Part shown: positions 17,720 to 26,425 of the stretch, one piece after another
How the letters are laid out: each line of letters begins with the position of its first letter
How positions within the stretch are numbered: the stretch's first letter is position 1
Source: Pedobacter sp. PF22-3
Lineage (GTDB): Bacteria; Bacteroidota; Bacteroidia; Sphingobacteriales; Sphingobacteriaceae
Assembly: GCF_026239555.1 (NCBI RefSeq)
Contig: NZ_JAPIVP010000018.1
Coordinates: 62,001-126,000, forward strand
DNA: 64,000 bases
Direction of reading: 5' to 3'
Notes under the pieces: generated by a model
The model's input: only the letters and a program-made list of their open reading frames with translations
The model's database searches: none
Told to the model about the DNA's origin: nothing
Made by a program: the position numbers and the translations under genes

Positions 17720-18217
17720 ATGTCAGAAGAACAGGAAAACCCCCAGGAAAATAAACCTATTGATCTTTCAAAGAATCAAAATCCAGAACCCGTACCTTTT
17801 CAGCCGCTTGATCAGGGGCCTGCAACTCCACCACCATTCCAGCAGCCGCCACCCTTTCAGCAACCGCCACCATTTGGCCAGTTTGGAGGAGGAGGTTTTG
17901 GTCAACAAAACTTACCAAACGCTACAGCCGCTCTTGTATTGGGCATTTTAGCAATCCCAGCTTGTTGTTTTTACGGCATATTTGGATTGATATTTGGCGT
18001 AATTGCCTGGATATTAGGCGCTGGTGATATGAAAAAATATCAGCTTAATCCGGGTTTGTATACCGAATCATCATATAAAAATGCAAAAGCAGGCAAAATC
18101 TGTGGAATGATCGCAACCATTTTAAGCGCACTATTAATCGTGATGGTTATATTAGTTATAGTTGGAGCCATCTCTAATCCTCAGATGTTTGATAATTTTA
18201 TCAAAGGAATGAAATAG
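17720..18217 (+). CDS. Pro/Gln-rich DUF4190-like membrane protein
   Basis: A 165-residue protein. Residues 20-70 are a low-complexity cytoplasmic tail with the unit QQPPPF repeated three times. Then a first hydrophobic pair (ALVLGILAIPACCFYGIFGL, with adjacent cysteines) and, after a short loop, a second membrane segment (MIATILSALLIVMVILVIVG). This tail-plus-two-helix layout is typical of DUF4190-like proteins, whose role is unknown. It is the last gene of the run that began at 15036. Confidence 0.75.
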   Translation: MSEEQENPQENKPIDLSKNQNPEPVPFQPLDQGPATPPPFQQPPPFQQPPPFGQFGGGGFGQQNLPNATAALVLGILAIPACCFYGIFGLIFGVIAWILGAGDMKKYQLNPGLYTESSYKNAKAGKICGMIATILSALLIVMVILVIVGAISNPQMFDNFIKGMK

Positions 18218-18273
18218 GTCATTAATTTTACCTTAAAAATATAAATCGGACGGTGCATGCCATTCGATTTTCT

Positions 18274-18281
18274 TATTTTTG
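18274..18281 (+). promoter_or_regulatory. -7 element of the bacilliredoxin gene
   Basis: TATTTTTG, consensus TAnnTTTG, 33 bases before the ATG at 18315. Confidence 0.45.
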
Positions 18282-18314
18282 TACTATTGATATTGTAAAT
18301 AAAAAACTAAGATA

Positions 18315-18725
18315 ATGTATCCAGAATATTTAGTAGAGCCAATGCGTAAGGAATTAACCAACGTTGGTTTTCAAGAGTTAAAAAATGCAGCAGATGTAGA
18401 TCAAGCGATTAAAGGCGAAGGAACTGTGTTGGTTGTTGTGAATTCAGTTTGTGGTTGTGCAGCAGCAAATGCACGTCCGGCAGCTCGCGCAGCGGCAGCA
18501 CACGAAAAACACCCTGATAAACTGGTTACTGTTTTTGCAGGTATGGAAAAAGAAGCAGTAGATCAGGCTAGAAATTATATGATGCCTTTTCCTCCATCTT
18601 CTCCGGCTATGGCTTTATTTAAAGATGGAAAATTGGTACACATGATCGAGCGTCACCAAATTGAAGGCAGACCAGCACAAATGATTGCTGATAACCTGAT
18701 CGGTGCTTTTGAACAATACTGTTAA
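18315..18725 (+). CDS. BrxA/BrxB-family bacilliredoxin
   Basis: A 136-residue thioredoxin-fold protein with the Cys-Gly-Cys active site in VVVNSVCGCAAANARP (residues about 43-58). In Firmicutes these proteins remove bacillithiol from thiolated proteins; several Bacteroidota also make bacillithiol-type thiols, so the same role is plausible here. The full length, the SPAMALFKDGKLVHMIERH strand and the terminal Cys match the YphP/YqiW family. It is a single gene with its own promoter. Confidence 0.92.
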   Translation: MYPEYLVEPMRKELTNVGFQELKNAADVDQAIKGEGTVLVVVNSVCGCAAANARPAARAAAAHEKHPDKLVTVFAGMEKEAVDQARNYMMPFPPSSPAMALFKDGKLVHMIERHQIEGRPAQMIADNLIGAFEQYC

Positions 18726-18783
18726 AAATTGATTACACAGATTATTGGATTACACTGATAAGAAAGTAGTTTAAATTATAATG

Positions 18784-18811
18784 AAATGGTGAGTGGAAAC
18801 ATTCACCATTT
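18784..18811 (+). terminator. Possible terminator hairpin after the bacilliredoxin gene
   Basis: AAATGGTGA and TCACCATTT form a perfect nine-base stem around ten bases. The T run that follows is short, so this could also be just a 3' stabilising hairpin. Confidence 0.45.
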
Positions 18812-18914
18812 TGCGTTTATCTATTTTGGTTGCTGTTTAGTGTTAATTTGTAAAATCTGCTAGTGTAATTTTTTGCCACGGAAACACAGAAAGTACTGAA
18901 TATTCCCTTCGGTT

Positions 18915-19016
18915 TGTCATCCTGAGCGTAGTCGAAGGATCTTTATTGTATTTGTTCTGCTAATCGAAAGTTCTGTATTTTAAGGTGAGGGATCCTTCGT
19001 TGCATTCAGGATGACA
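18915..19016. repeat. REP-like element with TGTCATCCTGA...TCAGGATGACA ends
   Basis: A 102-base element whose 11-base ends are perfect inverted repeats; inside, GAAGGATC and GATCCTTC are a second nested pair. It fills most of the gap between the bacilliredoxin and cdaA genes, which otherwise holds nothing that I can identify. Confidence 0.7.
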
Positions 19017-19061
19017 ATACCCAATCCTATGTAATTATCTTAAACCCGCTAATCTGTATTA

Positions 19062-19853
19062 CTAAAAATCTTTATTCAGTAATTTTTCCAGTTCTCCGAA
19101 AGAAACATTCATTCTTACACGGCCTTGTTTAGCATAAGATATTTCTCCTGTCTCTTCTGATATAATTACGGCAACAGCATCAGTTGTTTCCGAAACACCA
19201 ATACCTGCACGGTGCCTTAATCCAAATTGCGAGGGTAACTGATCGTTATCCGTCAAAGGCAAAATACAGCTGGCACTTTTAATCTTGTTTTCAGAAATAA
19301 CCACGGCGCCGTCATGCAGCGGACTGTTTTTCTGAAAGATACTTTCCAGCAAACGTTTTGATATTTTGGCATCGACAAGTTCGCAGCTATTGGCAAAAAA
19401 CTGTTCGTCGTAAAATTTAACGAATACAATTAACGCTCCTGTGCGTGTTTTCTTCATGCTTTTACAAGCATCAATGATTGGTTTTATACGGGTTAAATTA
19501 TTTCTTTCAATTTCTTTCCTTCCAAATAAATAACCCCACCAAGCTTTATTCTTTTGCAAAAAGGCATTTTTCCCAATCAGCAAAAGAAAGCGCCTGATCT
19601 CCGGGTGGAAAATAACAATCAGCGCAATAATGCCCACGCTCATAAATTTTTCTATGATGGCGGTTAATAATTCCATGTGCAGGGCTTTTACTATCCAGTA
19701 AAAAACTGTGATAATAAACATCCCAACAAGCAGGTTAACGGCTAGCGTATTGCGGATTAGGGTATAAACATAGTAAATTAATAAAGCCACCAAAATAATA
19801 TCTACGATATCAGTTGGCGATACTTTAAGGAAGTCAAAATCAAAACCTTTCAT
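19062..19853 (-). CDS. cdaA: Diadenylate cyclase
   Basis: A membrane-anchored enzyme of 263 residues that condenses two ATP into cyclic di-AMP. Three hydrophobic segments occupy the first 80 residues; the DisA_N catalytic domain follows, with the DGA motif in SPLHDGAVVI and the RHR motif in FGLRHRAGIG, both needed for ATP and metal binding. Start set at the ATG giving MKGFDFDFLKV; a TTG three codons upstream is less likely. It is adjacent to folP on the same strand, as in many Bacteroidota, although a repeat element separates them here. Confidence 0.95.
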   Translation of the reverse strand: MKGFDFDFLKVSPTDIVDIILVALLIYYVYTLIRNTLAVNLLVGMFIITVFYWIVKALHMELLTAIIEKFMSVGIIALIVIFHPEIRRFLLLIGKNAFLQKNKAWWGYLFGRKEIERNNLTRIKPIIDACKSMKKTRTGALIVFVKFYDEQFFANSCELVDAKISKRLLESIFQKNSPLHDGAVVISENKIKSASCILPLTDNDQLPSQFGLRHRAGIGVSETTDAVAVIISEETGEISYAKQGRVRMNVSFGELEKLLNKDF

Positions 19854-19923
19854 TAGTGGCAAGATAGCAAAACGGATTTCAGTTTACAAGATAGGTTGAC
19901 TGTTTAAATTGGTTATTAATGAT

Positions 19924-19989
19924 CGTCACCCTGAATTTATTTCAGGGTCTTTGTCGAAAAATAGATGCTGAAACAAGTTCAGCAGGACG
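19924..19989. repeat. REP-like element related to 11846-11918
   Basis: Starts CGTCACCCTGAA, ends AAGTTCAGCAGGACG, and contains TAGATGCTGAAACAAG, closely matching the inner words of the recJ-lptB copy. It lies between folP and cdaA. Confidence 0.6.
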
Positions 19990-20066
19990 AATTTCGGGAG
20001 AAGTTGCGGCCTTGTGCAGATTTTATAAAGAATCAGGGCTAAATAACAAATCGCTTGCCCCTGCAT

Positions 20067-20918
20067 TTAACCCAACTTCTCCACCAACCGCACACACTCA
20101 ACCGCTTCCTTCACATCATGTACCCTTAAAATACCAGCACCTTTTTGTAATGCAATGGTGTTAAGTACAGAGGTTCCGTTCAGGGCCTCTGCTGCTGTGG
20201 TACCAAGCGTTTTATAAATCATTCCTTTACGAGAGAAACCCACTAAAACAGGAAGTTTGAAAATTTTAAAAGCTTCCATTTGTCTTAGTAGTTCGTAATT
20301 ATGTTCAATGGTTTTTCCGAAGCCAAAACCTGGGTCAATAACTACATCATGAATATGCAAAGCAGTAAGTGCCGCAACTTTTTTCGCCAGATAATCGATT
20401 ACTTCCAGCAATACATTGTTATATGTGGGATTTTGTTGCATATTTTGAGGTGTGCCTTGCATATGCATCATGATATAGGGGACCTGTAGCTTCGCTACTG
20501 TTTCGAACATTTGCTCGTCCATATCACCTGCAGCAATGTCGTTAATAATATGCGCGCCAGCTTCAATGGTTTCCTGGGCAACCTTTGCCCTGAAGGTATC
20601 AATGGAAATAATAGCTTCAGGAAATGCTTTTACCAAACTTTCTACCACAGGTACTAAACGGTCTGTTTCTTCATTTATAGAAATATCCTGAGCACCAGGC
20701 CTTGATGAATAACCGCCAACATCAATAAACGTAGCTCCTTCATTTAAAAACTGGGCAGCTTTTATCAAGGCTTCATCTATCGTTTTTGTACGGCTGTTGT
20801 TGTAAAAAGAATCGGGGGTGATATTTAAGATTCCCATCACTTTTGGCGTGCTTAAATCGATAAGCCTACCTTTTATATTTAAGCTTTGTTTGGGCTCAAA
20901 AAAGTTTTTTTCTGCCAT
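20067..20918 (-). CDS. folP: Dihydropteroate synthase
   Basis: A 283-residue TIM-barrel enzyme joining p-aminobenzoate to the pterin diphosphate in folate synthesis. Clear family motifs: VMGILNITPDSFYNNSRTK (pterin-phosphate loop), FIDVGGYSSRPGA, IISIDTFRAKVA, HIINDIAAG, and DPGFGFGKTIEHNYELL, then GFSRKGMI. The length is normal. It is transcribed leftward, upstream of cdaA and divergent from the DUF1599 gene across a 93-base gap. Confidence 0.96.
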   Translation of the reverse strand: MAEKNFFEPKQSLNIKGRLIDLSTPKVMGILNITPDSFYNNSRTKTIDEALIKAAQFLNEGATFIDVGGYSSRPGAQDISINEETDRLVPVVESLVKAFPEAIISIDTFRAKVAQETIEAGAHIINDIAAGDMDEQMFETVAKLQVPYIMMHMQGTPQNMQQNPTYNNVLLEVIDYLAKKVAALTALHIHDVVIDPGFGFGKTIEHNYELLRQMEAFKIFKLPVLVGFSRKGMIYKTLGTTAAEALNGTSVLNTIALQKGAGILRVHDVKEAVECVRLVEKLG

Positions 20919-21011
20919 AATAAACCCTTTCGGGATTTGGGTTTCGCTTTAAAAATGTATCTTTAGCTTTTGTTTTTTCAGCACAAAAATACACTAAAAA
21001 CTAAATAATTA

Positions 21012-21563
21012 TTGGCTTTGGCACAAACAAATACCTCTACAGAATTTGATGAAGTGATTGCAGTTTGCAAATCATTATTTTTAAAAAAAACTAAAGATTA
21101 CGGTACTGCATGGCGGATTTTAAGACCAAGTTCGATAACTGATCAGATTTTTATCAAAGCGCAACGCATCCGTACCCTTGAAGAAAAAAAAGTAAGTAAG
21201 GTGGGAGAGGGTGTGATATCTGAATACATCGGCATTGTAAACTATTGTGTGATTGCCATGATACAACTCGATTTAACCGAAAGTGACCCATATGAAATGC
21301 CTTATGATCAAGTTGAAAAAAGATTTGTAGAAAAGGTAACGGAAACCAAAGATTTAATGTTTGCCAAAAATCACGATTATGGTGAGGCTTGGCGCGATAT
21401 GCGTATTAGCTCGTTAACAGATCTGATTTTGATGAAAATTTTTAGGGTTAAACAGATAGAAGATAACGAAGGGCTAACACTGGCTTCAGAAGGCGTTAAT
21501 GCTAATTATCAGGATATGCTGAACTATTCGGTTTTTGCGCTGATCAAACTTGGTGTTAAATAA
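21012..21563 (+). CDS. Tandem DUF1599 protein
   Basis: A 183-residue protein made of two DUF1599 repeats: KTKDYGTAWRILRPSSITDQ near residue 28 and KNHDYGEAWRDMRISSLTDL near residue 122. The pair DYGxAWR plus a following RxxxLEE/RxxQIED helix recalls nucleotide-binding helical proteins, but the function is unknown. No ATG opens the frame: the start is a TTG at 21012. It is divergent from folP and followed by the BT_3928-type gene 33 bases later, a gene order often kept in Bacteroidota. Confidence 0.85.
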   Translation: MALAQTNTSTEFDEVIAVCKSLFLKKTKDYGTAWRILRPSSITDQIFIKAQRIRTLEEKKVSKVGEGVISEYIGIVNYCVIAMIQLDLTESDPYEMPYDQVEKRFVEKVTETKDLMFAKNHDYGEAWRDMRISSLTDLILMKIFRVKQIEDNEGLTLASEGVNANYQDMLNYSVFALIKLGVK

Positions 21564-21595
21564 ATAGTAAAATTGCCTATAAAACAGATACATAG

Positions 21596-22747
21596 ATGCG
21601 AAATATACTTTTAAGATTTTCCAGAATTTTTGTTGGTGCTTTATTCATATTTTCAGGATTAATCAAAGCAAATGATCCGCTTGGATTTGGCTATAAACTA
21701 CAGGAATATTTTGAAGTCTTTCACATGAATTTTCTGAGCGGAATGGCTACCGGTATTGCCATTTTACTTTGTACTTTAGAAATTGTTCTCGGTGCCTTAT
21801 TGTTATTGGGTTTCTGGAGCAAAAAAGTAGCCTGGGGCCTATTGCTACTCATTATCTTTTTTACCCTGCTAACCTTTATATCTGCAGCATTTAAAGTAGT
21901 AACCAGTTGTGGTTGTTTCGGCGATGCCATCCCACTTACACCGTGGCAGTCGTTTACGAAGGATTTGATCCTTTTGGCACTTATTATTGTGATTTTCCTA
22001 AATAAAAACCGCATTCAGCCATTATTTAAAAAAGAAACAACACAAAAAAATATTGCCATTGCAGTAACGGTTATATCTTTAGGGTTTGGGTTATATACTT
22101 ATAATGTTTTGCCAATTATTGACTTCTTGCCTTACAAAGTTGGCGCACATATTCCGTCGTTAATGGTGATTCCTCCTGGAGAAAAGCCGGATGAATTTGA
22201 AATCATGTATCACCTCAAAAACAAGAAAACCAAAGAGGAAAAAGACATGAGCGATAAAGCCTATCTTAAAACTGAGATCTGGAAAGATAACAATTGGGAA
22301 ATTATCGGCGAACCGGCAAAAAGGCTGGTTAAAAAAGGATTTGAGCCTAAAATCAAAGATTTGAACATTACGGATGCTTCCGGAACCGATTATACAAAGG
22401 AACTGATTGAAAATCCATACTATAATTTAATTTTTGTGGCTTATGATCTGCATGCAACCAATGAAGCCGCTATTGGTAAATTAAATGCACTGGCCTTAAA
22501 TGCCACTCAACAGTTTAATATCCGTACGGTATTGCTTACTTCTAATTCGGCACAGGATGCACAAGCCTTTATTAAAAAAAACAACCTGTTTTCAGAAGTG
22601 TTTTTTGCAGATGCCGTTCCGCTAAAAAGTATGGTAAGGGCTAATCCTGGTATTTTATTAATGAAAAATGGAGTGGTGATCAATAAGTGGCATTACCATA
22701 ATGTACCCACTTTCGACCAACTCAGCCGAAAATATTTCGATAAGTAA
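21596..22747 (+). CDS. BT_3928-family DoxX/MauE-like membrane protein
   Basis: A 383-residue protein. The first 150 residues hold four membrane helices of the DoxX/MauE type, with FVGALFIFSGLIKANDPLGF at the N-terminus and a CGCFGD motif in the loop after the third helix, which suggests thiol handling. The C-terminal half is soluble and reads like a thioredoxin-fold domain without an obvious CxxC pair. Named in this phylum after BT_3928; role unknown, perhaps respiratory or redox. Two bases separate it from the next gene. Confidence 0.85.
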   Translation: MRNILLRFSRIFVGALFIFSGLIKANDPLGFGYKLQEYFEVFHMNFLSGMATGIAILLCTLEIVLGALLLLGFWSKKVAWGLLLLIIFFTLLTFISAAFKVVTSCGCFGDAIPLTPWQSFTKDLILLALIIVIFLNKNRIQPLFKKETTQKNIAIAVTVISLGFGLYTYNVLPIIDFLPYKVGAHIPSLMVIPPGEKPDEFEIMYHLKNKKTKEEKDMSDKAYLKTEIWKDNNWEIIGEPAKRLVKKGFEPKIKDLNITDASGTDYTKELIENPYYNLIFVAYDLHATNEAAIGKLNALALNATQQFNIRTVLLTSNSAQDAQAFIKKNNLFSEVFFADAVPLKSMVRANPGILLMKNGVVINKWHYHNVPTFDQLSRKYFDK

Positions 22748-22749
22748 AC

Positions 22750-23805
22750 ATGATCGGGTATGCACTAAAAAAACTAATGTATGGACTGCTGGTAATGGGC
22801 GGTGTAATATTGGTTGTTTTTGTGCTGTTTAATATTTTGCCTGGCGATCCTGCAAGGATGACAATGGGGCAGCGGGCCGATGTTCAGTCACTTGAAGCAG
22901 TACGCAAAGAATTTGGTTTAGACCGATCAAAGCCTGTACAGTTTATTTTATATATAAATGATTTATCACCGATCAGTATTTTGAATAACGATAGTACCAG
23001 CCAGCAAAAATACCATTACGCCAAACTGATTGCTTTTGATAAAAAAGTGCTGGCGCTAAAATGGCCCTACCTGCGGAGCTCGTACCAAACCAAACGCGAT
23101 GTTACTGCAATCCTTTCAGAAACGGTACCTAATACTTTTATCCTGGCATTAACGGCAATGATTTTTGCAACCATCATCGGTGTGTTTTTAGGGGTGCTGT
23201 CTGCCGTTTATAAAGATTCGTGGATTGATAAAACAGCCAATGCATTTGCCATTTTAGGCATATCTGCACCTTCTTTTTTCGCGGGGATTATCATTGCCTG
23301 GTTATTTGGCTTTGTATTGAGCAATTATACAGGTTTAAAAATGAGTGGAAGCTTGTACTCTTATGACCCTTTTAATGGAGAGGTGTTAACTTTAAGGAAT
23401 TTATGGCTGCCAATGATTACGCTGGGTTTAAGGCCATTGGTCATTATTGTACAGTTAACCCGTAGCGCCATGCTGGATGTTTTGGCACAGGATTACATTA
23501 GAACAGCAAAGGCAAAAGGTTTGGGCAGAAATGCGATTATTTACAAACATGCTTTAAAAAATGCCATGAATCCTGTCATTACAGCTATTTCGGGATGGTT
23601 TGCATCTTTATTGGCCGGATCTTTTTTTGTAGAATACATTTTCGGTTATAATGGTTTGGGAAGAACAACCGTAACTGCCTTAGAAATGTCTGATTTTCCG
23701 GTGGTAATGGGATCTATTCTTTTTATTGCCTTTGTTTTTGTAGTCATTAATATTCTTGTCGACATTTTATATGCCTATGTTGATCCAAGGGTTAAATTAA
23801 GTTAA
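22750..23805 (+). CDS. ABC transporter permease, DppB/OppB type
   Basis: A 351-residue inner-membrane permease of the oligopeptide/nickel class. N-terminal family motif VLFNILPGDPARMTMG, six membrane segments, the EAA loop around RTAKAKGLGRNAIIYKHALKNA, and the typical ending EYIFGYNGLGRTTV...YAYVDPRVKLS. An extra loop between the first two segments (residues about 75-115) is common in the Bacteroidota form. The companion permease, ATPases and binding protein are not adjacent. Confidence 0.9.
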   Translation: MIGYALKKLMYGLLVMGGVILVVFVLFNILPGDPARMTMGQRADVQSLEAVRKEFGLDRSKPVQFILYINDLSPISILNNDSTSQQKYHYAKLIAFDKKVLALKWPYLRSSYQTKRDVTAILSETVPNTFILALTAMIFATIIGVFLGVLSAVYKDSWIDKTANAFAILGISAPSFFAGIIIAWLFGFVLSNYTGLKMSGSLYSYDPFNGEVLTLRNLWLPMITLGLRPLVIIVQLTRSAMLDVLAQDYIRTAKAKGLGRNAIIYKHALKNAMNPVITAISGWFASLLAGSFFVEYIFGYNGLGRTTVTALEMSDFPVVMGSILFIAFVFVVINILVDILYAYVDPRVKLS

Positions 23806-23808
23806 GTG

Positions 23809-24255
23809 ATGAGTGAAGAAGAAATAATAAAGTATACGGAGCTTGCAGATCAGCGGATTATCGAAATCTTTAAGCTCGCCGAGGTAGAAATGCCTGATGC
23901 TGAGCGGCTGTTCAGTCATGTGCTCAATGCGCAGCATATTTGGGCACATCGTATTTCTGGACAAAAACCAACATATGGCGTTTGGGATATTCATCCGAAA
24001 GAAAAATTTGAAAGCCTCTCTTTAGAAAATTTTCAACTGATTAAGGAGGCACTGAATCATCATCCTTTAGATCAGCGTATTTTATACTCGAATTCCAAAG
24101 GGGATCAATATGAAAACCGTGTAGATGAAATTTTAATTCATTTGTTTAATCATTCTACTTATCATCGTGGACAGGTAGTAACCTTATTAAAAAAGGCTGG
24201 TTTTACGCCACCTGTAACTGATTATATTATATTAAAACGCGAGCATTTATTTTAG
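23809..24255 (+). CDS. DinB-family protein
   Basis: A 148-residue four-helix protein of the DinB/DfsB fold. The metal-binding histidines are visible: His in LFSHVLNAQHIWAHRI (residues about 28-45) and the His pair in LIHLFNHSTYHRGQV (about 108-122). Members are thiol S-transferases or thiol-linked enzymes, but most have no known substrate. The frame can start at a GTG (23806) or at the ATG right behind it (23809); the ATG is chosen. It follows the permease by three bases. Confidence 0.85.
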   Translation: MSEEEIIKYTELADQRIIEIFKLAEVEMPDAERLFSHVLNAQHIWAHRISGQKPTYGVWDIHPKEKFESLSLENFQLIKEALNHHPLDQRILYSNSKGDQYENRVDEILIHLFNHSTYHRGQVVTLLKKAGFTPPVTDYIILKREHLF

Positions 24256-24274
24256 GCCGGCAATAAGAAATCAC

Positions 24275-24778
24275 ATGAAAATTTTCCTTCTCGGCTATAT
24301 GGGCTGCGGTAAAAGTACAAAAGCAAAACAACTGGCACACCGTTTAGCATGTCCGGTGATTGATCTGGATTCAGAAATTGTTGCGAAAACAGGCAAAAGC
24401 ATAGCCGAATATTTTGCAGCATTTGGAGAAAGTGGTTTCAGGGATTATGAAAGTGAAATGCTTAAAACCTTCGATTATCCAGAGACCTGTGTAGTGGCTA
24501 CCGGAGGTGGATTGCCTTGTTTCTTCGATAATATGGAATGGATGAATGCGAATGGAGAAACGGTTTACCTGCAAATGGAACCTGCTGCTTTGGTATCGCG
24601 TTTACATAACCGTCAAAAACGTCCTTTAATTAAAGATTTGGATGATGAACAACTCCTTATCTTTATCAAAGAAAAACTTCAGGAACGTGAACCTTTTTAT
24701 ACCCAGGCGAAAATAATTGTAGATGCATTTGACCTCGATGGGGAGAAGCTGGAGGAAGCAATTAGGGGAAGTCATTAG
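24275..24778 (+). CDS. aroK: Shikimate kinase
   Basis: A 167-residue P-loop kinase phosphorylating shikimate for aromatic amino acid synthesis. Walker A GYMGCGKST is at residues 7-15; the shikimate-binding acidic site is in VIDLDSEI, the Arg site in FGESGFRDYESEM, the GGGLPC turn near residue 75, and the lid RQKRPL near 113. Full length. It closes the run DUF1599-BT_3928-permease-DinB; spacing of about 20 bases suggests one transcript. Confidence 0.95.
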   Translation: MKIFLLGYMGCGKSTKAKQLAHRLACPVIDLDSEIVAKTGKSIAEYFAAFGESGFRDYESEMLKTFDYPETCVVATGGGLPCFFDNMEWMNANGETVYLQMEPAALVSRLHNRQKRPLIKDLDDEQLLIFIKEKLQEREPFYTQAKIIVDAFDLDGEKLEEAIRGSH

Positions 24779-24898
24779 TCTGCAGTCGAGAGTCCTTAGT
24801 CTTCAATCATTAATCGCTTTTAGCAATACTGCGATAGGTCGTAAGCTATCAACTATAGACCATCAAACCATCAAACCATTGACCCAATGGCTAATGAA
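24779..24898. repeat. Degenerate short-period repeat between aroK and crtD
   Basis: Loose repetition of AGTC(T)TTAGTC-like words in the first half and of ACCATCAAACCATTGA-like words in the second half. No stable period and no open frame. One of several such low-complexity spacers in the window. Confidence 0.4.
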
Positions 24899-26386
24899 CT
24901 ATTGAACGACTGAACTAATATCATCATCAATAATCTTGGCCGACAATAGTGCCAACGGGATTCCGCCACCCGGATGTACGCTACCACCGCAGAAGTAAAG
25001 ATTCTTCACTTTCGAACTAAAGTTAGAGTGCCTTAAAAAGGCGGAAAACTGACTGTTGGAGCTATTACCGTACAAAGCACCCTGATACGATCCTGTTTTG
25101 CTTTCTATGGCTCTTGGATCAAGTATTTGTTCGCAAACGATATCTTTTTCAATATTCCGGTTTAAAATCCGGTTGATTTTGTTAATAATATTTGCCCTTG
25201 CATCCTTAATTAACTGATCCCAGTTTTGTCCTTTATTGGCGGGTACATTAATCATTACGAACCAGTTTTCATTATTTGCCGGTGCATCTGCTCTGATGTG
25301 TTTAGCACTGATATTAATGTAAACAGTAGGGTCGCTGCTAATGGTTTTGTCTTTCCAGATGGCATTAAATTCTTTTTGATAATCTTCAGCAAAGAAGATA
25401 TTATGCAGGCCTAAGTCACTATAATTGCTATCCATGCCCCAGTAAAAAATTAACGCTGAACTGCTTCGTTCCTGGGTTAATAATTTTTTAGGTTCAGTTA
25501 TACCTTTAAGTAGATTTTTATAGGTGAACCAGATGTCAAGGTTGGAGATCACGATGTCTGCTTTGTAGGTTTTGTCGTTAACTTTAACACCCTCTATCCT
25601 AAGTTTGCCTACACTACTATACAAAATTTCTTCAACTTTTTGGCTATAATGAAACCTGATGCCCAGTTCTTCAGCTAATTTCACTAAAGCATTAACAATA
25701 CCATACATGCCGTCTTTTGGGATAAAAGCACCGAAATGATATTCGAAATGTGGAATTACATTCAATGTAGCTGGTGCCTGATAGGGATCTGAGCCATTGT
25801 AAGTGGCATATCGGTTAAAAAGCTGTGTAATGCGCTCATCTTTAAAAAATGATTGGTTTGCCTTAGCCTGTGTTCTGAAAGCATCAATCTGACCGAAACG
25901 GAATATTGATTTTAAAGTATCCCAATGCAGGTAACTTTTAAGTTTATGCAAACTTCTTTCTAAAAAAACGCGATGAGTAACCTCATAGATTGTATTACTT
26001 TTTTTTAAAAAACGCTGGACTTCTGTCGCGGTTGAATGGGTTTTTTCTTCTATGTTCTTTGCAAATTGATCAAGATCAGCAGTGGCATTTAACCGTAAAC
26101 CATCTTCATAAAAGTAACGGCAAATTTCCTTTAATTTGATGTATTTAAAATAATCTTCAGGATTTTTTCCAGCCAGTTTAAAAAGTTCGTCTACATATTG
26201 CGGCATGGTAAAAAGACTCGGACCGGCATCGAACCTGAAACCATTCATTTTTATTTCCCCAAGCTTGCCTCCAGGTTTTGAATTGGCTTCGAAAATATCG
26301 ACTTGATAACCTTTTACAGCGAGGCGAATGGCAGATGCAATTCCTGCAATTCCGGCACCGATAACTATGGCTTTTGGTTTAGGCAT
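24899..26386 (-). CDS. crtD: Carotenoid 3,4-desaturase, CrtI/CrtD family
   Basis: A 495-residue FAD-dependent desaturase. The dinucleotide fold is at the N-terminus (VIGAGIAGIASAIRLAVKG) and the family C-terminal box is FCGGSVHPGGGIPLALLSAK. I prefer CrtD, the 1-hydroxycarotenoid 3,4-desaturase, over phytoene desaturase because the substrate-side motif reads FDAGPSLFTMPQY, whereas Bacteroidota CrtI usually has FDMGPSWYWMPD; this is from memory of the families. No crtB lies next to it, unlike a typical crtI locus. It fits with cruF and crtW further right, which act on the same end groups. Confidence 0.75.
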   Translation of the reverse strand: MPKPKAIVIGAGIAGIASAIRLAVKGYQVDIFEANSKPGGKLGEIKMNGFRFDAGPSLFTMPQYVDELFKLAGKNPEDYFKYIKLKEICRYFYEDGLRLNATADLDQFAKNIEEKTHSTATEVQRFLKKSNTIYEVTHRVFLERSLHKLKSYLHWDTLKSIFRFGQIDAFRTQAKANQSFFKDERITQLFNRYATYNGSDPYQAPATLNVIPHFEYHFGAFIPKDGMYGIVNALVKLAEELGIRFHYSQKVEEILYSSVGKLRIEGVKVNDKTYKADIVISNLDIWFTYKNLLKGITEPKKLLTQERSSSALIFYWGMDSNYSDLGLHNIFFAEDYQKEFNAIWKDKTISSDPTVYINISAKHIRADAPANNENWFVMINVPANKGQNWDQLIKDARANIINKINRILNRNIEKDIVCEQILDPRAIESKTGSYQGALYGNSSNSQFSAFLRHSNFSSKVKNLYFCGGSVHPGGGIPLALLSAKIIDDDISSVVQ

Positions 26387-26425
26387 AATGCGAAAATAGA
26401 ATAAATATTTTACTAACTTAAGGCA

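Noticed and set aside
19919..20164. 81-residue frame opposite folP
   Set aside because: It combines a REP-like element with the reverse of the folP 3' end.
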